A program made the position numbers and the translations under genes. The notes under the pieces were generated by a model. The model was not told where the DNA came from. It worked only from the letters and a program-made list of their open reading frames with translations, and did not search any database. 38,807 nt of DNA from Marinobacter halodurans (GTDB taxonomy: Bacteria; Pseudomonadota; Gammaproteobacteria; Pseudomonadales; Oleiphilaceae): contig NZ_SJDL01000046.1 of assembly GCF_004327985.1 (NCBI RefSeq), positions 1 through 38,807 on the forward strand, given 5' to 3'. Below, in pieces: positions 6,514 to 14,684 of the stretch. Numbering within the stretch: position 1 is the first letter of the stretch; every line of letters begins with the position of its first letter.

Positions 6514-7356
6514 TCAGGCAGCCGCCCGTTCGGCCGACGGATGCGCGGCGATCTTGCGCTTCGGCGCGGTCCGTACGTGGGTGGTGTACAGGGTCAGACC
6601 GGTGAAGGCGAGGCCGCCCACCAGGTTACCCAGTGCGGTGGGGATTTCGTTCCAGATGAAGTAGTCGGCGATGGAGAAGCCGCCACCCATGATCATGGCC
6701 GACGGGAACAGGAACATGTTCACGACGGAGTGCTCGAAGCCCATGAAGAAGAACAGCATGATGGGCATCCACATGGCCAGGATCTTGCCGGTGACGTTGG
6801 TGGAGATCATCGCGCCGACCACGCCCATGGAGACCATCCAGTTGCACAGCATGCCGCGGATGAAGATGGTGATCCAACCCATGGTGCCGTATTCAGCGTA
6901 GCCCAGCGTCCGCGCTTCACCGATGCCGGCGATCTTGGTGCCCACCGGTCCCGGATCGGTGCTGAAGCCGTAGGTGAAGATGAAGGCCATCATAAAGGCG
7001 ACGGTCAGGGCGCCGGCGAAGTTGCCGAGGAAGACCCAGCCCCAGTTGCGCAGCACCTGGGCCACTGTGACGCCCGGGCGTTTGTCCAGCAGGGCCAGCG
7101 GCGTGAGCATGAACACCCCGGTCAGCAGGTCGAAGCCCATCAGGTAGAGCATGCAGAAGCCGATGGGGAAGAGCACGGCGCCGATCAGGAAGACGCCGGT
7201 CTGGACCGCGACCGTCACCGCAAACACCGCGGCCAGGGCCAGGATAGCGCCGGCCATGTAGGCGCGGATCAGGGTGTCGCGAGTGGACATGTAGATCTTG
7301 GATTCGCCGGCATCCACCATCTTGGTGACGAATTCCGACGGGACTAGATAGGACAT
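6514..7356 (-). CDS. Formate/nitrite transporter (FNT) family channel
   Basis: The 280-residue inner-membrane protein with six hydrophobic segments belongs to the FocA/NirC channel family, which passes small monovalent anions such as nitrite or formate. It shows the family's first-helix region (RAYMAGAILALAAVFAV) and later GFEHSVVNMFLFP, matching the conserved 'H-x3-NM' pattern around the pore histidine. The start at 7356 was chosen over an upstream ATG because GAGGAAG lies 7 bases before it and MSYLVPSEF resembles family N-termini. The partner kinase/phosphatase downstream and a hairpin-rich leader upstream suggest nitrite as substrate, but formate cannot be excluded. Confidence 0.92.
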   Translation of the reverse strand: MSYLVPSEFVTKMVDAGESKIYMSTRDTLIRAYMAGAILALAAVFAVTVAVQTGVFLIGAVLFPIGFCMLYLMGFDLLTGVFMLTPLALLDKRPGVTVAQVLRNWGWVFLGNFAGALTVAFMMAFIFTYGFSTDPGPVGTKIAGIGEARTLGYAEYGTMGWITIFIRGMLCNWMVSMGVVGAMISTNVTGKILAMWMPIMLFFFMGFEHSVVNMFLFPSAMIMGGGFSIADYFIWNEIPTALGNLVGGLAFTGLTLYTTHVRTAPKRKIAAHPSAERAAA

Positions 7357-7780
7357 CTTGGCTTCCTCTTGCGTGTGGTCACTTACGTTGTGTGGCCCTG
7401 CCTCAATCGGGCGGGCTTTCTTTTGGCGGGCACAAAAAAACGACGCCACACCGGGTCTGCGTTGCAGACGGATGCGGACGCCGTTGTCCGGTCGTGCTTC
7501 GGTTGTCTGGGCCGGGCGGATTCACCCGACGTCGTTGTTGTCAGAGCAACTCCCGTGCCCAATTTTCAGGAAGTTGAAAATTGCACTCGTTATCAACGTA
7601 TTAGTGAGTTTCTTGAGGCGTCTGGTCGCCGCTTTCCTCAGGCTTGACGCCGAGGCATGCACAATAATGAATCACGTCGACACCATCCGGGTGCTTTGCC
7701 GAGGCCACTTTCATCGCGCTGCCAAGCCGGGGCACGCAAGGTACAATGCCCACCTTTGAAAGGATTCGGAGATTCCCGTT
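7357..7780 (-). promoter_or_regulatory. Divergent intergenic region; structured FNT leader with U-run
   Basis: On the FNT-sense (minus) strand the leader holds, in order, a hairpin at 7490-7475 (stem CGGAC/GTCCG, six-base loop AACGGC), a second at 7469-7455 (GTCTGC-AAC-GCAGAC), and a T7 run at 7440-7434, 77 bases before the ATG. This could be an attenuator. The first loop has A at position 1 and G at position 4, as in hairpins recognised by ANTAR antiterminators of nitrate-assimilation operons; the second does not fit that pattern. The stems are separated from the T-run by 14 bases, so intrinsic termination is unproven. The other half carries the promoter of the AEC gene. Confidence 0.35.
7719..7747 (+). 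promoter_or_regulatory. Candidate sigma70 promoter for the AEC transporter
   Basis: A -35-like CTGCCA (7719-7724) is separated by 17 bases from a -10-like TACAAT (7742-7747), about 34 bases before the start codon. Four of six and five of six consensus matches respectively. Confidence 0.4.
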
Positions 7781-8662
7781 TTGTTGTCGGCCTACCTCAA
7801 CGCGCTGTTTCCCGTCGTTTTCTGTGCCGTGTTGGGCCTGATCCTGGCCCGGCGGACCACGTTGCTCGATTCGCCGGCCCTGTCCCGACTGGTGACCCTG
7901 ATCGGCCTGCCAGCGCTGATTCTCAAGGCCATGCTGGGGATGGATACGCCGATCTGGAGCGTGTCGGATACGTTGATCGCGATCCTTGCGGTGCTGGCGC
8001 TATCTGCGGTGGTGGGCGCGATCGCCCTGAAGCTGTCCGGGCTGGAGGTGCGCGGCTACCTGTCCATGCTGGTCAATCCCAATACCGGCAACCTGGGGAT
8101 TCCGCTGGTGTTCTCGCTGCTGGGCGATCAGGCCCTGGTGCATGCGGTGGTGGTGTCGACCGTTGTCCAGATCAGTCACTTCACCCTGGGCGTCTGGCTG
8201 CTGTCCGGGCGCTTCTCGTTCAAGGCGATTTTCTCGAATGCCTCGATCATCGCGCTGCTGGTGGGGCTGGTCTGGGTCGCGACTGGCATCGAGGCGCCGG
8301 AAGCGGTGACCCGCACGCTGGATATCCTGGCGGGCATGACCATTCCGGTGATGCTGTTGTTGCTGGGGCGTTCGCTGGCTTCGATTAACCTGCGCGAGTT
8401 GGGTCAGGTGTGGCGGATTGTCGGTCTTTCCTTCGGCCGCGTAGTGCTGGGGCTGGGTTCGGCGCTGGCGGTGATCTCCGTCCTGCCGCTGGAACCCATC
8501 GTCGCCCATACCATCCTGATCCAGGCCAGCATGCCGGTGGCGGTGATCAGCTATATCCTGGCCAGCCATTACAACGGACCCAAGGATGATATTGCGGCGG
8601 TGATCCTGCTCAGTATGCCGGTTTCCCTGTTGGCGGTTTTTGCGGCCCTGCATTTCGTCTGA
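7781..8662 (+). CDS. AEC-family (auxin efflux carrier-like) transporter
   Basis: The 293-residue protein is almost entirely hydrophobic, with about ten membrane segments and the family's characteristic central motif NTGNLGIPLVFSLLG. The C-terminal half again carries a helix bundle with PVMLLLLGRSLA. AEC proteins in bacteria move small organic anions such as malate or malonate; the substrate here is unknown. Translation appears to start at a TTG (7781), since GGAGA lies 8 bases upstream and no ATG is in frame nearby. It is monocistronic, followed by a hairpin at 8685-8707, and divergent from the FNT gene. Confidence 0.85.
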   Translation: MLSAYLNALFPVVFCAVLGLILARRTTLLDSPALSRLVTLIGLPALILKAMLGMDTPIWSVSDTLIAILAVLALSAVVGAIALKLSGLEVRGYLSMLVNPNTGNLGIPLVFSLLGDQALVHAVVVSTVVQISHFTLGVWLLSGRFSFKAIFSNASIIALLVGLVWVATGIEAPEAVTRTLDILAGMTIPVMLLLLGRSLASINLRELGQVWRIVGLSFGRVVLGLGSALAVISVLPLEPIVAHTILIQASMPVAVISYILASHYNGPKDDIAAVILLSMPVSLLAVFAALHFV

Positions 8663-8684
8663 TGGGACACCCGATCGGACCGAT

Positions 8685-8707
8685 GCCCGGGAAACTTGAT
8701 CCCGGGC
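8685..8707 (+). terminator. Terminator-like hairpin after the AEC gene
   Basis: Perfect 7-bp stem GCCCGGG (8685-8691) and CCCGGGC (8701-8707) with a 9-base loop, 23 bases after the stop codon. The following bases are only weakly T-rich. Confidence 0.5.
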
Positions 8708-8745
8708 AACCTCTTGGCGCGTTGCCTGCTCCATATTTCACAAAA

Positions 8746-8774
8746 ATGACATATCTGGTCTATACCGTTCTGAT
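8746..8774 (+). promoter_or_regulatory. Candidate promoter of the polyamine ABC operon
   Basis: ATGACA (8746-8751) and TCTGAT (8769-8774) with a 17-base spacer lie about 75 bases before the start of the binding-protein gene. The -10 match is only four of six. Confidence 0.3.
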
Positions 8775-8849
8775 AACCCAATGATTCCCGGTGTGTTCCA
8801 TGACTGGTCCGTGCCGGGCAATAACCGGCGTTTAAGACGAGGACATCGC

Positions 8850-9935
8850 ATGGACAGCCAGCCCAGAACCATCCTGACCCGCACCGGAGCGCTTGCCGCG
8901 TTCCTGACCGCAGCCGTTTTTTCCACCTCGACCCTGGCCGAGGAACTGCGACTGATCACCTGGGGTGGCTACGCCCCGGACGACGTGGTCGCCCAGTTCG
9001 AGAAAGAAACCGGCATCGATGTGAAGATTACGCTCTCCAACAACGAAGACATGATCTCCAAGCTGCGGGCCACGGGCGGTGCCGGCTTTGACCTGGCCCA
9101 GCCGAGCCAGGACCGGATCATCGGTGTCCAGCGCCAGTTCAACATCTACCAGCCCATCGACCTGGGCAAGATCGACACGGACCAGATCCAGCCGTCCATG
9201 CTCAAGGCCACCGAGAAATCCACTTCCCTGAATGGCAAGCAGTATGGTGTGCCGGCGGTCTGGGGCACCAGCGGCCTGATCGTGAACAAGGACGTGGCGG
9301 ACACCGTCACCGATTACACCGACCTGTGTGACGATGCGGTGGCGGGCAAGGTCAGCTACCGCCTCAAGCGCCCGACGCTGATCGGCTTTGCCTTCGCGCT
9401 GGGCGAGGACCCGTTCGCCGCCTACGACGACAAGGACAAGTACCAGTCCATCCTGGCCAAGGTCGAGGACAAGCTGATCGACTGCAAAGCCAACGTGAAG
9501 ACTTACTGGACCGGTGGCGACCAGCTGCTGGCCCTGATGCGCACCGGTGAAGTGAAGGCGGCCATGGCGTGGGACGCCGGCGGCTGGAAACTCCACGGCG
9601 AGAACCCGGACATCAGCTTCGTGGCTCCGAAATCCGGCGCCCTGGGCTGGATCGACACCTTCGCGCTGCCGCGTCGCAGTGAAAACGTGGACGCCGCCTA
9701 CAAGTGGATCAACTTCGTGATGCAGCCGGAAATCGCCGCCAAGATCACCAACCAGTCCGGCAACTTCACCGCCTCCAAGGGCGCCGATGAATTCGTGAAA
9801 GCGGACCTGCGCGATGCCTATCGCCAGAGCTTCGACGAAAAGGCCCTGAACAACATCAAGTGGTACCCGCCGGTGCCGCCGGGACTGGAAGCCATGGAAG
9901 GGCAGGTGCTGGACCGCGTCCAGGCTGCCAACTGA
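8850..9935 (+). CDS. Polyamine-type ABC transporter, periplasmic binding protein
   Basis: The 361-residue PotD/PotF-like protein binds spermidine, putrescine or a related cation in the periplasm and delivers it to the permease pair encoded downstream. A signal peptide (LTRTGALAAFLTAAVFSTSTLA, cleavage before EELRLITW) is followed by the typical first strand 'LITWGGYAPDDVVAQFEKETGI'. Further family landmarks are VWGTSGLIVNKD and AMAWDAGGW. The ATG at 8850 has GAGG 8 bases upstream and gives a normal signal peptide; an in-frame ATG at 8781 would add a charged stretch. It is first in a four-gene operon. The exact substrate cannot be read from sequence. Confidence 0.9.
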   Translation: MDSQPRTILTRTGALAAFLTAAVFSTSTLAEELRLITWGGYAPDDVVAQFEKETGIDVKITLSNNEDMISKLRATGGAGFDLAQPSQDRIIGVQRQFNIYQPIDLGKIDTDQIQPSMLKATEKSTSLNGKQYGVPAVWGTSGLIVNKDVADTVTDYTDLCDDAVAGKVSYRLKRPTLIGFAFALGEDPFAAYDDKDKYQSILAKVEDKLIDCKANVKTYWTGGDQLLALMRTGEVKAAMAWDAGGWKLHGENPDISFVAPKSGALGWIDTFALPRRSENVDAAYKWINFVMQPEIAAKITNQSGNFTASKGADEFVKADLRDAYRQSFDEKALNNIKWYPPVPPGLEAMEGQVLDRVQAAN

Positions 9936-9946
9936 TCGGATCGTCC

Positions 9947-11032
9947 ATGGCCTCCGATCTCTTCTGTACCGACCTGGTCCGCCGCTTCGGTGATCACACC
10001 GCGGTGGACCGGGTGTCCCTCGACGTGCCTGCGGGCACCTTCTTTTCCATCCTGGGCCCGTCCGGCTGCGGCAAGACCACCTTGCTGCGGCTGCTGGCGG
10101 GGTTCGACCGGCCCGACAGCGGCGAGATCCAGATTCGCGGCGCCCGCATGAACGACGTGCCGCCCAACAAGCGGCCGGTGAACATGGTGTTCCAGCATCT
10201 GGCGCTGTTCCCGACCATGTCGGTGGGCGATAACATCGGCTACGGCCTGCGCCGCCAGAAAGTGCCGGCGGCCGAACGCACCAGGAAGATTGCCCGGGTG
10301 CTGGAGCAGGTGGGCCTGCCGGGTCTGGAAGACCGCAACCCGCAACAGTTGAGCGGCGGCCAGCGCCAGCGCGTCGCTTTGGCGCGTTGTCTGGTGCTGG
10401 AACCCACCTTGCTGCTGCTGGACGAACCCCTCGGCGCGCTCGACCTGAAGCTGCGCGAGCAGATGAAAGTCGAGCTCAAGCACCTGCAGAAAGCCTTCGG
10501 CACCACCTTCGTGTACATCACCCACGATCAGTCTGAAGCCATGGTGATGTCGGATCAGGTGGCGGTGATGCGCCAGGGCCGATTCGATCAGGTGGCTGCA
10601 CCGGAAACCCTGTACCGCAATCCGGCGACGCCGTTTGTGGCGGGCTTCGTGGGCGACAACAATCGGCTGTCCGGGGATGTCATCTCGGTGGACGGCGACC
10701 TCGTTCGTCTTCGCCTCCAGAGCGGCGAGGAAGTGGCCGGCCGGATCGCGGGTGAGGGCATCGCAACCGGCCGCCGGGCGGACCTGTTCATTCGTCCGGA
10801 ATCCCTGGTGATGAACGGGGCGGTGCCGGACGGCTACAGCCGCATGCAGGCGACTGTGACGACGACCCTGTTCGACGGCGCCAACAGCCGGATCGAAGCG
10901 GGCGTGGCGGACCAGACCATCTTCGCTCGGCTGCCCCAGGACGGCTCGGTCTCGAACCTGTCGCCGGACTCGGCCATCCAGCTGGGCTGGGACCCGCAGG
11001 GGGCCACGGTATTTGCCGGAGAGCCCGTGTGA
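9947..11032 (+). CDS. Polyamine-type ABC transporter ATP-binding subunit (PotA/PotG-like)
   Basis: The 361-residue ATPase energises uptake. It has Walker A GPSGCGKTT, Q-loop region VFQHLALFPTM, signature LSGGQRQRVALAR, Walker B LLLLDEPLGALD and switch histidine ITHDQSEAM in the first 230 residues. A C-terminal TOBE-like regulatory domain (about 270-361) follows. The ATG at 9947 sits 11 bases after the previous stop without a clear ribosome site, so translation is probably coupled. Its end overlaps the start of the permease gene by four bases. Confidence 0.93.
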   Translation: MASDLFCTDLVRRFGDHTAVDRVSLDVPAGTFFSILGPSGCGKTTLLRLLAGFDRPDSGEIQIRGARMNDVPPNKRPVNMVFQHLALFPTMSVGDNIGYGLRRQKVPAAERTRKIARVLEQVGLPGLEDRNPQQLSGGQRQRVALARCLVLEPTLLLLDEPLGALDLKLREQMKVELKHLQKAFGTTFVYITHDQSEAMVMSDQVAVMRQGRFDQVAAPETLYRNPATPFVAGFVGDNNRLSGDVISVDGDLVRLRLQSGEEVAGRIAGEGIATGRRADLFIRPESLVMNGAVPDGYSRMQATVTTTLFDGANSRIEAGVADQTIFARLPQDGSVSNLSPDSAIQLGWDPQGATVFAGEPV

Positions 11033-11889
11033 GATCGAGCGCGAGCAAGCTGTCCCTGTGCCTGTTGATGACGCCGTTTGTCCTCTGGATTGTCCTGCTG
11101 GTGCTGCTGCCCCATCTGCAGATGCTGCGGGTGTCGTTCCACGTGCGGGAAAGCTGGGACACGGTGACCCTGGGGCTGGAGCAGTACCAGAACTTCTTTT
11201 CCGAATCCTATTACTGGCGGACCTTCGTGCGCACGGGCGTGATGTCCCTGTTCACCACTTTCCTGACGCTGGTGATTGCCTTTCCCATTGCCTGGTACAT
11301 CGCCCAGCTGGCCCGCGGTCGGGCCAAGGGCTTCCTGTTTCTGGCGTGCCTGATTCCGTTCTGGGCCAGCGAGCTGGTGCGCACCTACGGTTGGATGATC
11401 CTGCTGCGCGAGAGCGGCCTGTTCAGCACCTGGCTGCAGGCGCTGGGGCTGGCGGACGGTCCTGTGGAAATGCTCTACAACGACGCCGCCGTGATCATCG
11501 GTCTGGTCTACAACGGCTTGCTGTTCATGGTGGTGCCGCTGGTGACCACGCTGGACGGCATGGACGAAAACCTGGTGGAAGCCGGCTACGATCTGGGCGG
11601 CAACCACTGGACCGTGCTGCGGGAAATCATCGTACCCTGGGCCATGCCTGGCGTGGTGTCCGGCTGCATCGTGGTGTTCATGCTGACCCTGGGCAGCTAC
11701 CTGACGCCGATCCTGATGGGCGGCAAGGACAGCGCCTGGTTCACCGAGCAGATCTTTACCCAGTTCATCACCCGCTTTAACTGGGAGCAGGGCGCCGCGC
11801 TGGGCGTGCTCCTGCTGGTGCTGTCGTCGGTGATCGTCTGGCTCGGGCTGCGGGTAACCGGGCAGAACCTGCGTAAGGTGATGGGCTGA
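11029..11889 (+). CDS. Polyamine-type ABC transporter permease (PotB/PotH-like)
   Basis: The 286-residue inner-membrane subunit has six hydrophobic segments and the binding-protein-dependent transport signature (EAGYDLGGNHWTVLREIIVPWAMPG, about residues 184-208), whose EAA loop docks onto the ATPase. It begins at a GTG overlapping the ATPase stop (GTGTGA), and ends overlapping the next gene by one base, indicating tight translational coupling. The N-terminal SKLSLCLLMTPFVLWIVLLVLLP is the usual first helix of the PotB/PotH branch. Confidence 0.92.
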   Translation: MRSSASKLSLCLLMTPFVLWIVLLVLLPHLQMLRVSFHVRESWDTVTLGLEQYQNFFSESYYWRTFVRTGVMSLFTTFLTLVIAFPIAWYIAQLARGRAKGFLFLACLIPFWASELVRTYGWMILLRESGLFSTWLQALGLADGPVEMLYNDAAVIIGLVYNGLLFMVVPLVTTLDGMDENLVEAGYDLGGNHWTVLREIIVPWAMPGVVSGCIVVFMLTLGSYLTPILMGGKDSAWFTEQIFTQFITRFNWEQGAALGVLLLVLSSVIVWLGLRVTGQNLRKVMG

Positions 11890-12752
11890 TGATTCGTTCC
11901 GTACCCCGCTCCGCCTGGTTCGACCGGATCTATCTGGCGTACCTGATCATTTTCTTTATCTACCTGGCGCTGCCGCTGACGGTGACCGCGGTGTTCGCCT
12001 TCAACGACGCGTCGTTTCCGTCGCTGCCCTGGAAAGGCTTTACGCTGGACTGGTTCTTTGCGGACGGCTCAAACGGGCGCACCGGGCTGTTCCATGACGA
12101 CGGCCTGCTGTCCGCCCTGTGGGTCAGCGTGGTGATTGCTTTCTGGGTGACGCTGCTTTGCGTGTTCCTGGGCTGCGTGAACGCCATCCTGTTCGAGCGG
12201 CTGGAGTTTCGCGGCAAGGAGTTCCTGTATCTGGTGATGCTGCTGCCGCTGGTGATTCCCGGTGTGATCCTGGGCGTGTCGATCCTGGTGTTCTACAGCG
12301 GCATGGCCAATTCGGTGTCGCAACAGTGGGGCATCGAGCTGGATATGTTCCGGCCCGGCATGCCGTTGGTGGTGGCGGGGCAGGTGGCGTTCATCACCAC
12401 CCTGTGTACGCTGGTGATCGCCGCCCGCCTGCGCAAGTTTGACCGGCAGTTGGAAGAAGCCGCCCTCAACCTGGGCGCCACGCCGGTGGTGGCCTGGTTC
12501 ACGGTGACGCTGCCGTGGCTGCTGCCGTCGATCTTCGGCGCGGCGGCGATGGCGTTCCTGATGTCGTTCGAGAATTTCAACACCACCGTGATGCTGACCG
12601 GCAGTGACACGCCGCTCACCGTGGCGCTGTTCAACCGGCTGCGGGAAGGCTCGACGCCGGTACTCAACGCCGTTGCCCTGTTGCTGATGGTGGGCTCGGC
12701 CCTGCTGGCGGTATTGGCCATGGGGCGCGGTTCCACCCGCAAAGCAGGTTAG
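11889..12752 (+). CDS. Polyamine-type ABC transporter permease (PotC/PotI-like)
   Basis: The 287-residue second permease of the heterodimer has six membrane helices and an EAA loop (EEAALNLGATPVVAWFTVTLPWLLP). It starts at an ATG overlapping the preceding stop (TGATG). A conserved opening RIYLAYLIIFFIYLALPLTVTAVFAFND matches the PotC/PotI branch. It is the last gene of the operon; its stop overlaps that of the convergent 12749-13120 gene by four bases, leaving no room for a separate terminator. Confidence 0.92.
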   Translation: MIRSVPRSAWFDRIYLAYLIIFFIYLALPLTVTAVFAFNDASFPSLPWKGFTLDWFFADGSNGRTGLFHDDGLLSALWVSVVIAFWVTLLCVFLGCVNAILFERLEFRGKEFLYLVMLLPLVIPGVILGVSILVFYSGMANSVSQQWGIELDMFRPGMPLVVAGQVAFITTLCTLVIAARLRKFDRQLEEAALNLGATPVVAWFTVTLPWLLPSIFGAAAMAFLMSFENFNTTVMLTGSDTPLTVALFNRLREGSTPVLNAVALLLMVGSALLAVLAMGRGSTRKAG

Positions 12753-13120
12753 CGCCCCAGGGTCGGTTTATGGACCAGATAGGCCAGGTTATAGAGCGCC
12801 AGTTCTGACGGGCTGTAATAGAACCCCTGGTACTGGATCATCGCTTCCTTGCGGGCGAGGCTTTGCAGTCTGGCGGGGTCGATGCCCCGCTGCGGGGAAA
12901 TGATACCGCTCCTACGGAGGCCGTCGTACAGGGCACGGCTGTTCAGGCCCTGCGAACTGGCGCTGAACCGGACATCGGCCAGCTCGGCCAATTGTTCGGA
13001 CAGGCTGACCATGGCCGCGTCCACGGACCTTTCTTCTTCCACCCAGCGGGTACAGCCGGTCAGGCCGAGCCCGACAACGATTCCCGCGCCTTTCAACAGG
13101 TCACGACGCCGCATACGCAT
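12749..13120 (-). CDS. Tat-signal small subunit-like protein, partner of the GMC oxidoreductase
   Basis: The 123-residue protein begins with a twin-arginine signal (MRMRRRDLLKGAGIVVGLGLTG), and the following CTRW could be a lipobox. The remainder is a helical domain with no cofactor motif. Its order after a GMC flavoprotein, overlapping it by 20 bases, recalls the small subunits of membrane-bound sorbitol or gluconate dehydrogenases, which carry the catalytic flavoprotein out through the Tat system. The flavoprotein here has no signal of its own, so hitchhiker export as a complex is plausible but inferred. Confidence 0.7.
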   Translation of the reverse strand: MRMRRRDLLKGAGIVVGLGLTGCTRWVEEERSVDAAMVSLSEQLAELADVRFSASSQGLNSRALYDGLRRSGIISPQRGIDPARLQSLARKEAMIQYQGFYYSPSELALYNLAYLVHKPTLGR

Positions 13121-14474
13121 TCCCTCCCAGTCGAGTGGCCAGGTGATCGCCCAGGCGCAGGGTCAGGGCGACGATGGTGTAGGTGGGGTTCGACGCGCCG
13201 CCGGCCGGGAAGACGGACGAGCCCGCCACGTAGAGATTGTCTGTGGTATGCACCCGGCCGTTGCCATCGACCACGGACTGGCGGGGATCGCTGCCCATCC
13301 GGGTGGTACCCATCAGGTGACCGCCGCTGTTTAGCCGGAAGCTGGGCTTCAGGGTGGAGGGGCGGCCCAGACCGCTGCGCAGCAGGGCTTCGGCAAACAG
13401 CCGCCAGGTCCGGTGGGCCTGTTCCCGGAAGCGGAAATGGAACTCGATGCGCGACAGGGGCTGCCCCAGGGCATTGAGCTGGTCGCTGTCACCGACCCGG
13501 TTGGCCGGATGGGGTGCAATCTCGGCGCGCAGGCTGACCGGAGTGAACAGGGCTTCACGGCGTCCACCCAACAGCGGCTCCGACACCAGTTGCTGCAGGT
13601 TGAAGTCGGCACTGAACGACAGCACGTCATTCGCCACGCAGTAGCGGTCGGCCAGTTGCAGCGCGTGGACGGCATTGGCCTGGCGGTCGACCACGTCCTG
13701 CATGCGGCCCCAGTCGAGGTACATGTCGGCCACCGCGTACAGGTGGGGATGCTCCATCAGGCCGACCCCGACCGGTAACGAGCGGCCAATCCCGGAGAGT
13801 TGCAATAGCCTCGGGTTGCCGACGCCACCGCAGGCCAGAACGGTGGTGCCAGCCGTCAGCCGGACCGGCGACCGGGCCATGTCCAGGGAATCCCGCAGGA
13901 GCAGGCTGCGCACGCGGGATCCGGAGTGTTCCAACCGGGTGCAGGTGTGGCCGAGGATCAGGTCGATCCGGGGATGGCTGATGATCTCTTCGCCGTACTT
14001 CTCGTTAAAACGTACCGGCGGGCTGAGGTAGAACGGCTTGTAGACGATATCCCGCGTGCCTTCGATCGCGGCATGGGGACGCCGGTAGGCGTTGTCCGGC
14101 AGTTCAAGCATGGCCGCCGCAGCCGGGTACCAGCGCTCGAGTTCGGTGTAGGGGATCGGCCAGTCGCCGGCCAGGAAGGCGCGCTCCTCCAGCACGGCAC
14201 AGAAGCCGCCCCAGATGGTGGAGCTGCCGCCGAAGCGCCGTTGGGTGTGCATGGGAAAATAGGCCTCGCCCAGGTCGCCATCGAGTTGGGCGAGGGCCAG
14301 GGCCTGGACGGTTGGGGCCGCCTCCAGCAGGCCACTTTCCAGCAGTCCGATGCGGAACGGGGTGAGTCGGGCCAGTCTCAGCGCCAGCGTAATGCCAGCC
14401 GGACCACTGCCAATAATCGCCACGTCGTAGTGGCGGTTTTCCGGATCCAGGACCAGCATCGTTGTGTGCCCCAT
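13101..14474 (-). CDS. GMC-type FAD-dependent oxidoreductase
   Basis: The roughly 457-residue glucose-methanol-choline oxidoreductase oxidises an alcohol or sugar with FAD. The ADP-binding fold is at the N-terminus (YDVAIIGSGPAGITLALRLA). Other GMC landmarks are RFGGSSTIWGG, the cofactor-proximal VLACGGVGNPRLLQLSGIG, and the C-terminal catalytic region LMGTTRMGSDPRQSVVDGNGRVH...VAGSSVFPAGGASNPTYTIVALTLRLGDHLA. Start is uncertain: ATGs at 14537, 14474 and 14459 are in frame with no strong ribosome site; 14474 or 14459 gives a normal-length N-terminus. The Tat-signal gene follows with overlap. Substrate unknown. Confidence 0.85.
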   Translation of the reverse strand: MGHTTMLVLDPENRHYDVAIIGSGPAGITLALRLARLTPFRIGLLESGLLEAAPTVQALALAQLDGDLGEAYFPMHTQRRFGGSSTIWGGFCAVLEERAFLAGDWPIPYTELERWYPAAAAMLELPDNAYRRPHAAIEGTRDIVYKPFYLSPPVRFNEKYGEEIISHPRIDLILGHTCTRLEHSGSRVRSLLLRDSLDMARSPVRLTAGTTVLACGGVGNPRLLQLSGIGRSLPVGVGLMEHPHLYAVADMYLDWGRMQDVVDRQANAVHALQLADRYCVANDVLSFSADFNLQQLVSEPLLGGRREALFTPVSLRAEIAPHPANRVGDSDQLNALGQPLSRIEFHFRFREQAHRTWRLFAEALLRSGLGRPSTLKPSFRLNSGGHLMGTTRMGSDPRQSVVDGNGRVHTTDNLYVAGSSVFPAGGASNPTYTIVALTLRLGDHLATRLGGNAYAAS

Positions 14475-14684
14475 CGCCCGGCCGAACCCGGATGGGCGGC
14501 CTGTCTGAATTATTGGCCAAAGCGGGGAGTTTGGCACCTGTTATTGATGAGGATGCTGAGTGTTCGAAGGCGAAGGCACCTGAGGAATTGAAGTAACTGT
14601 GTCGGTACAGCGGTCGCTAACTGTCCCTTTTCGCGGCTGGTGGCTGTGCTAAGTTGAGCCTCTTTTTGGGGGGAGTTGCAGCGT

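Noticed and set aside
4856-6664. 602-residue plus-strand open frame opposite the kinase/phosphatase gene
   Set aside because: It is antisense to a gene with clear kinase and PP2C motifs, rich in low-complexity Gly/Val/His/Arg, and runs past the gene's end; an artefact of high GC.
6541-7347. 268-residue plus-strand open frame opposite the FNT gene
   Set aside because: Extremely His/Asp/Gln-rich shadow of a membrane protein gene.
7434-7490. A simple intrinsic terminator formed by the CGACGCC and GGACGCC blocks
   Set aside because: These blocks are direct, not inverted, repeats and cannot pair; only the two smaller hairpins remain.
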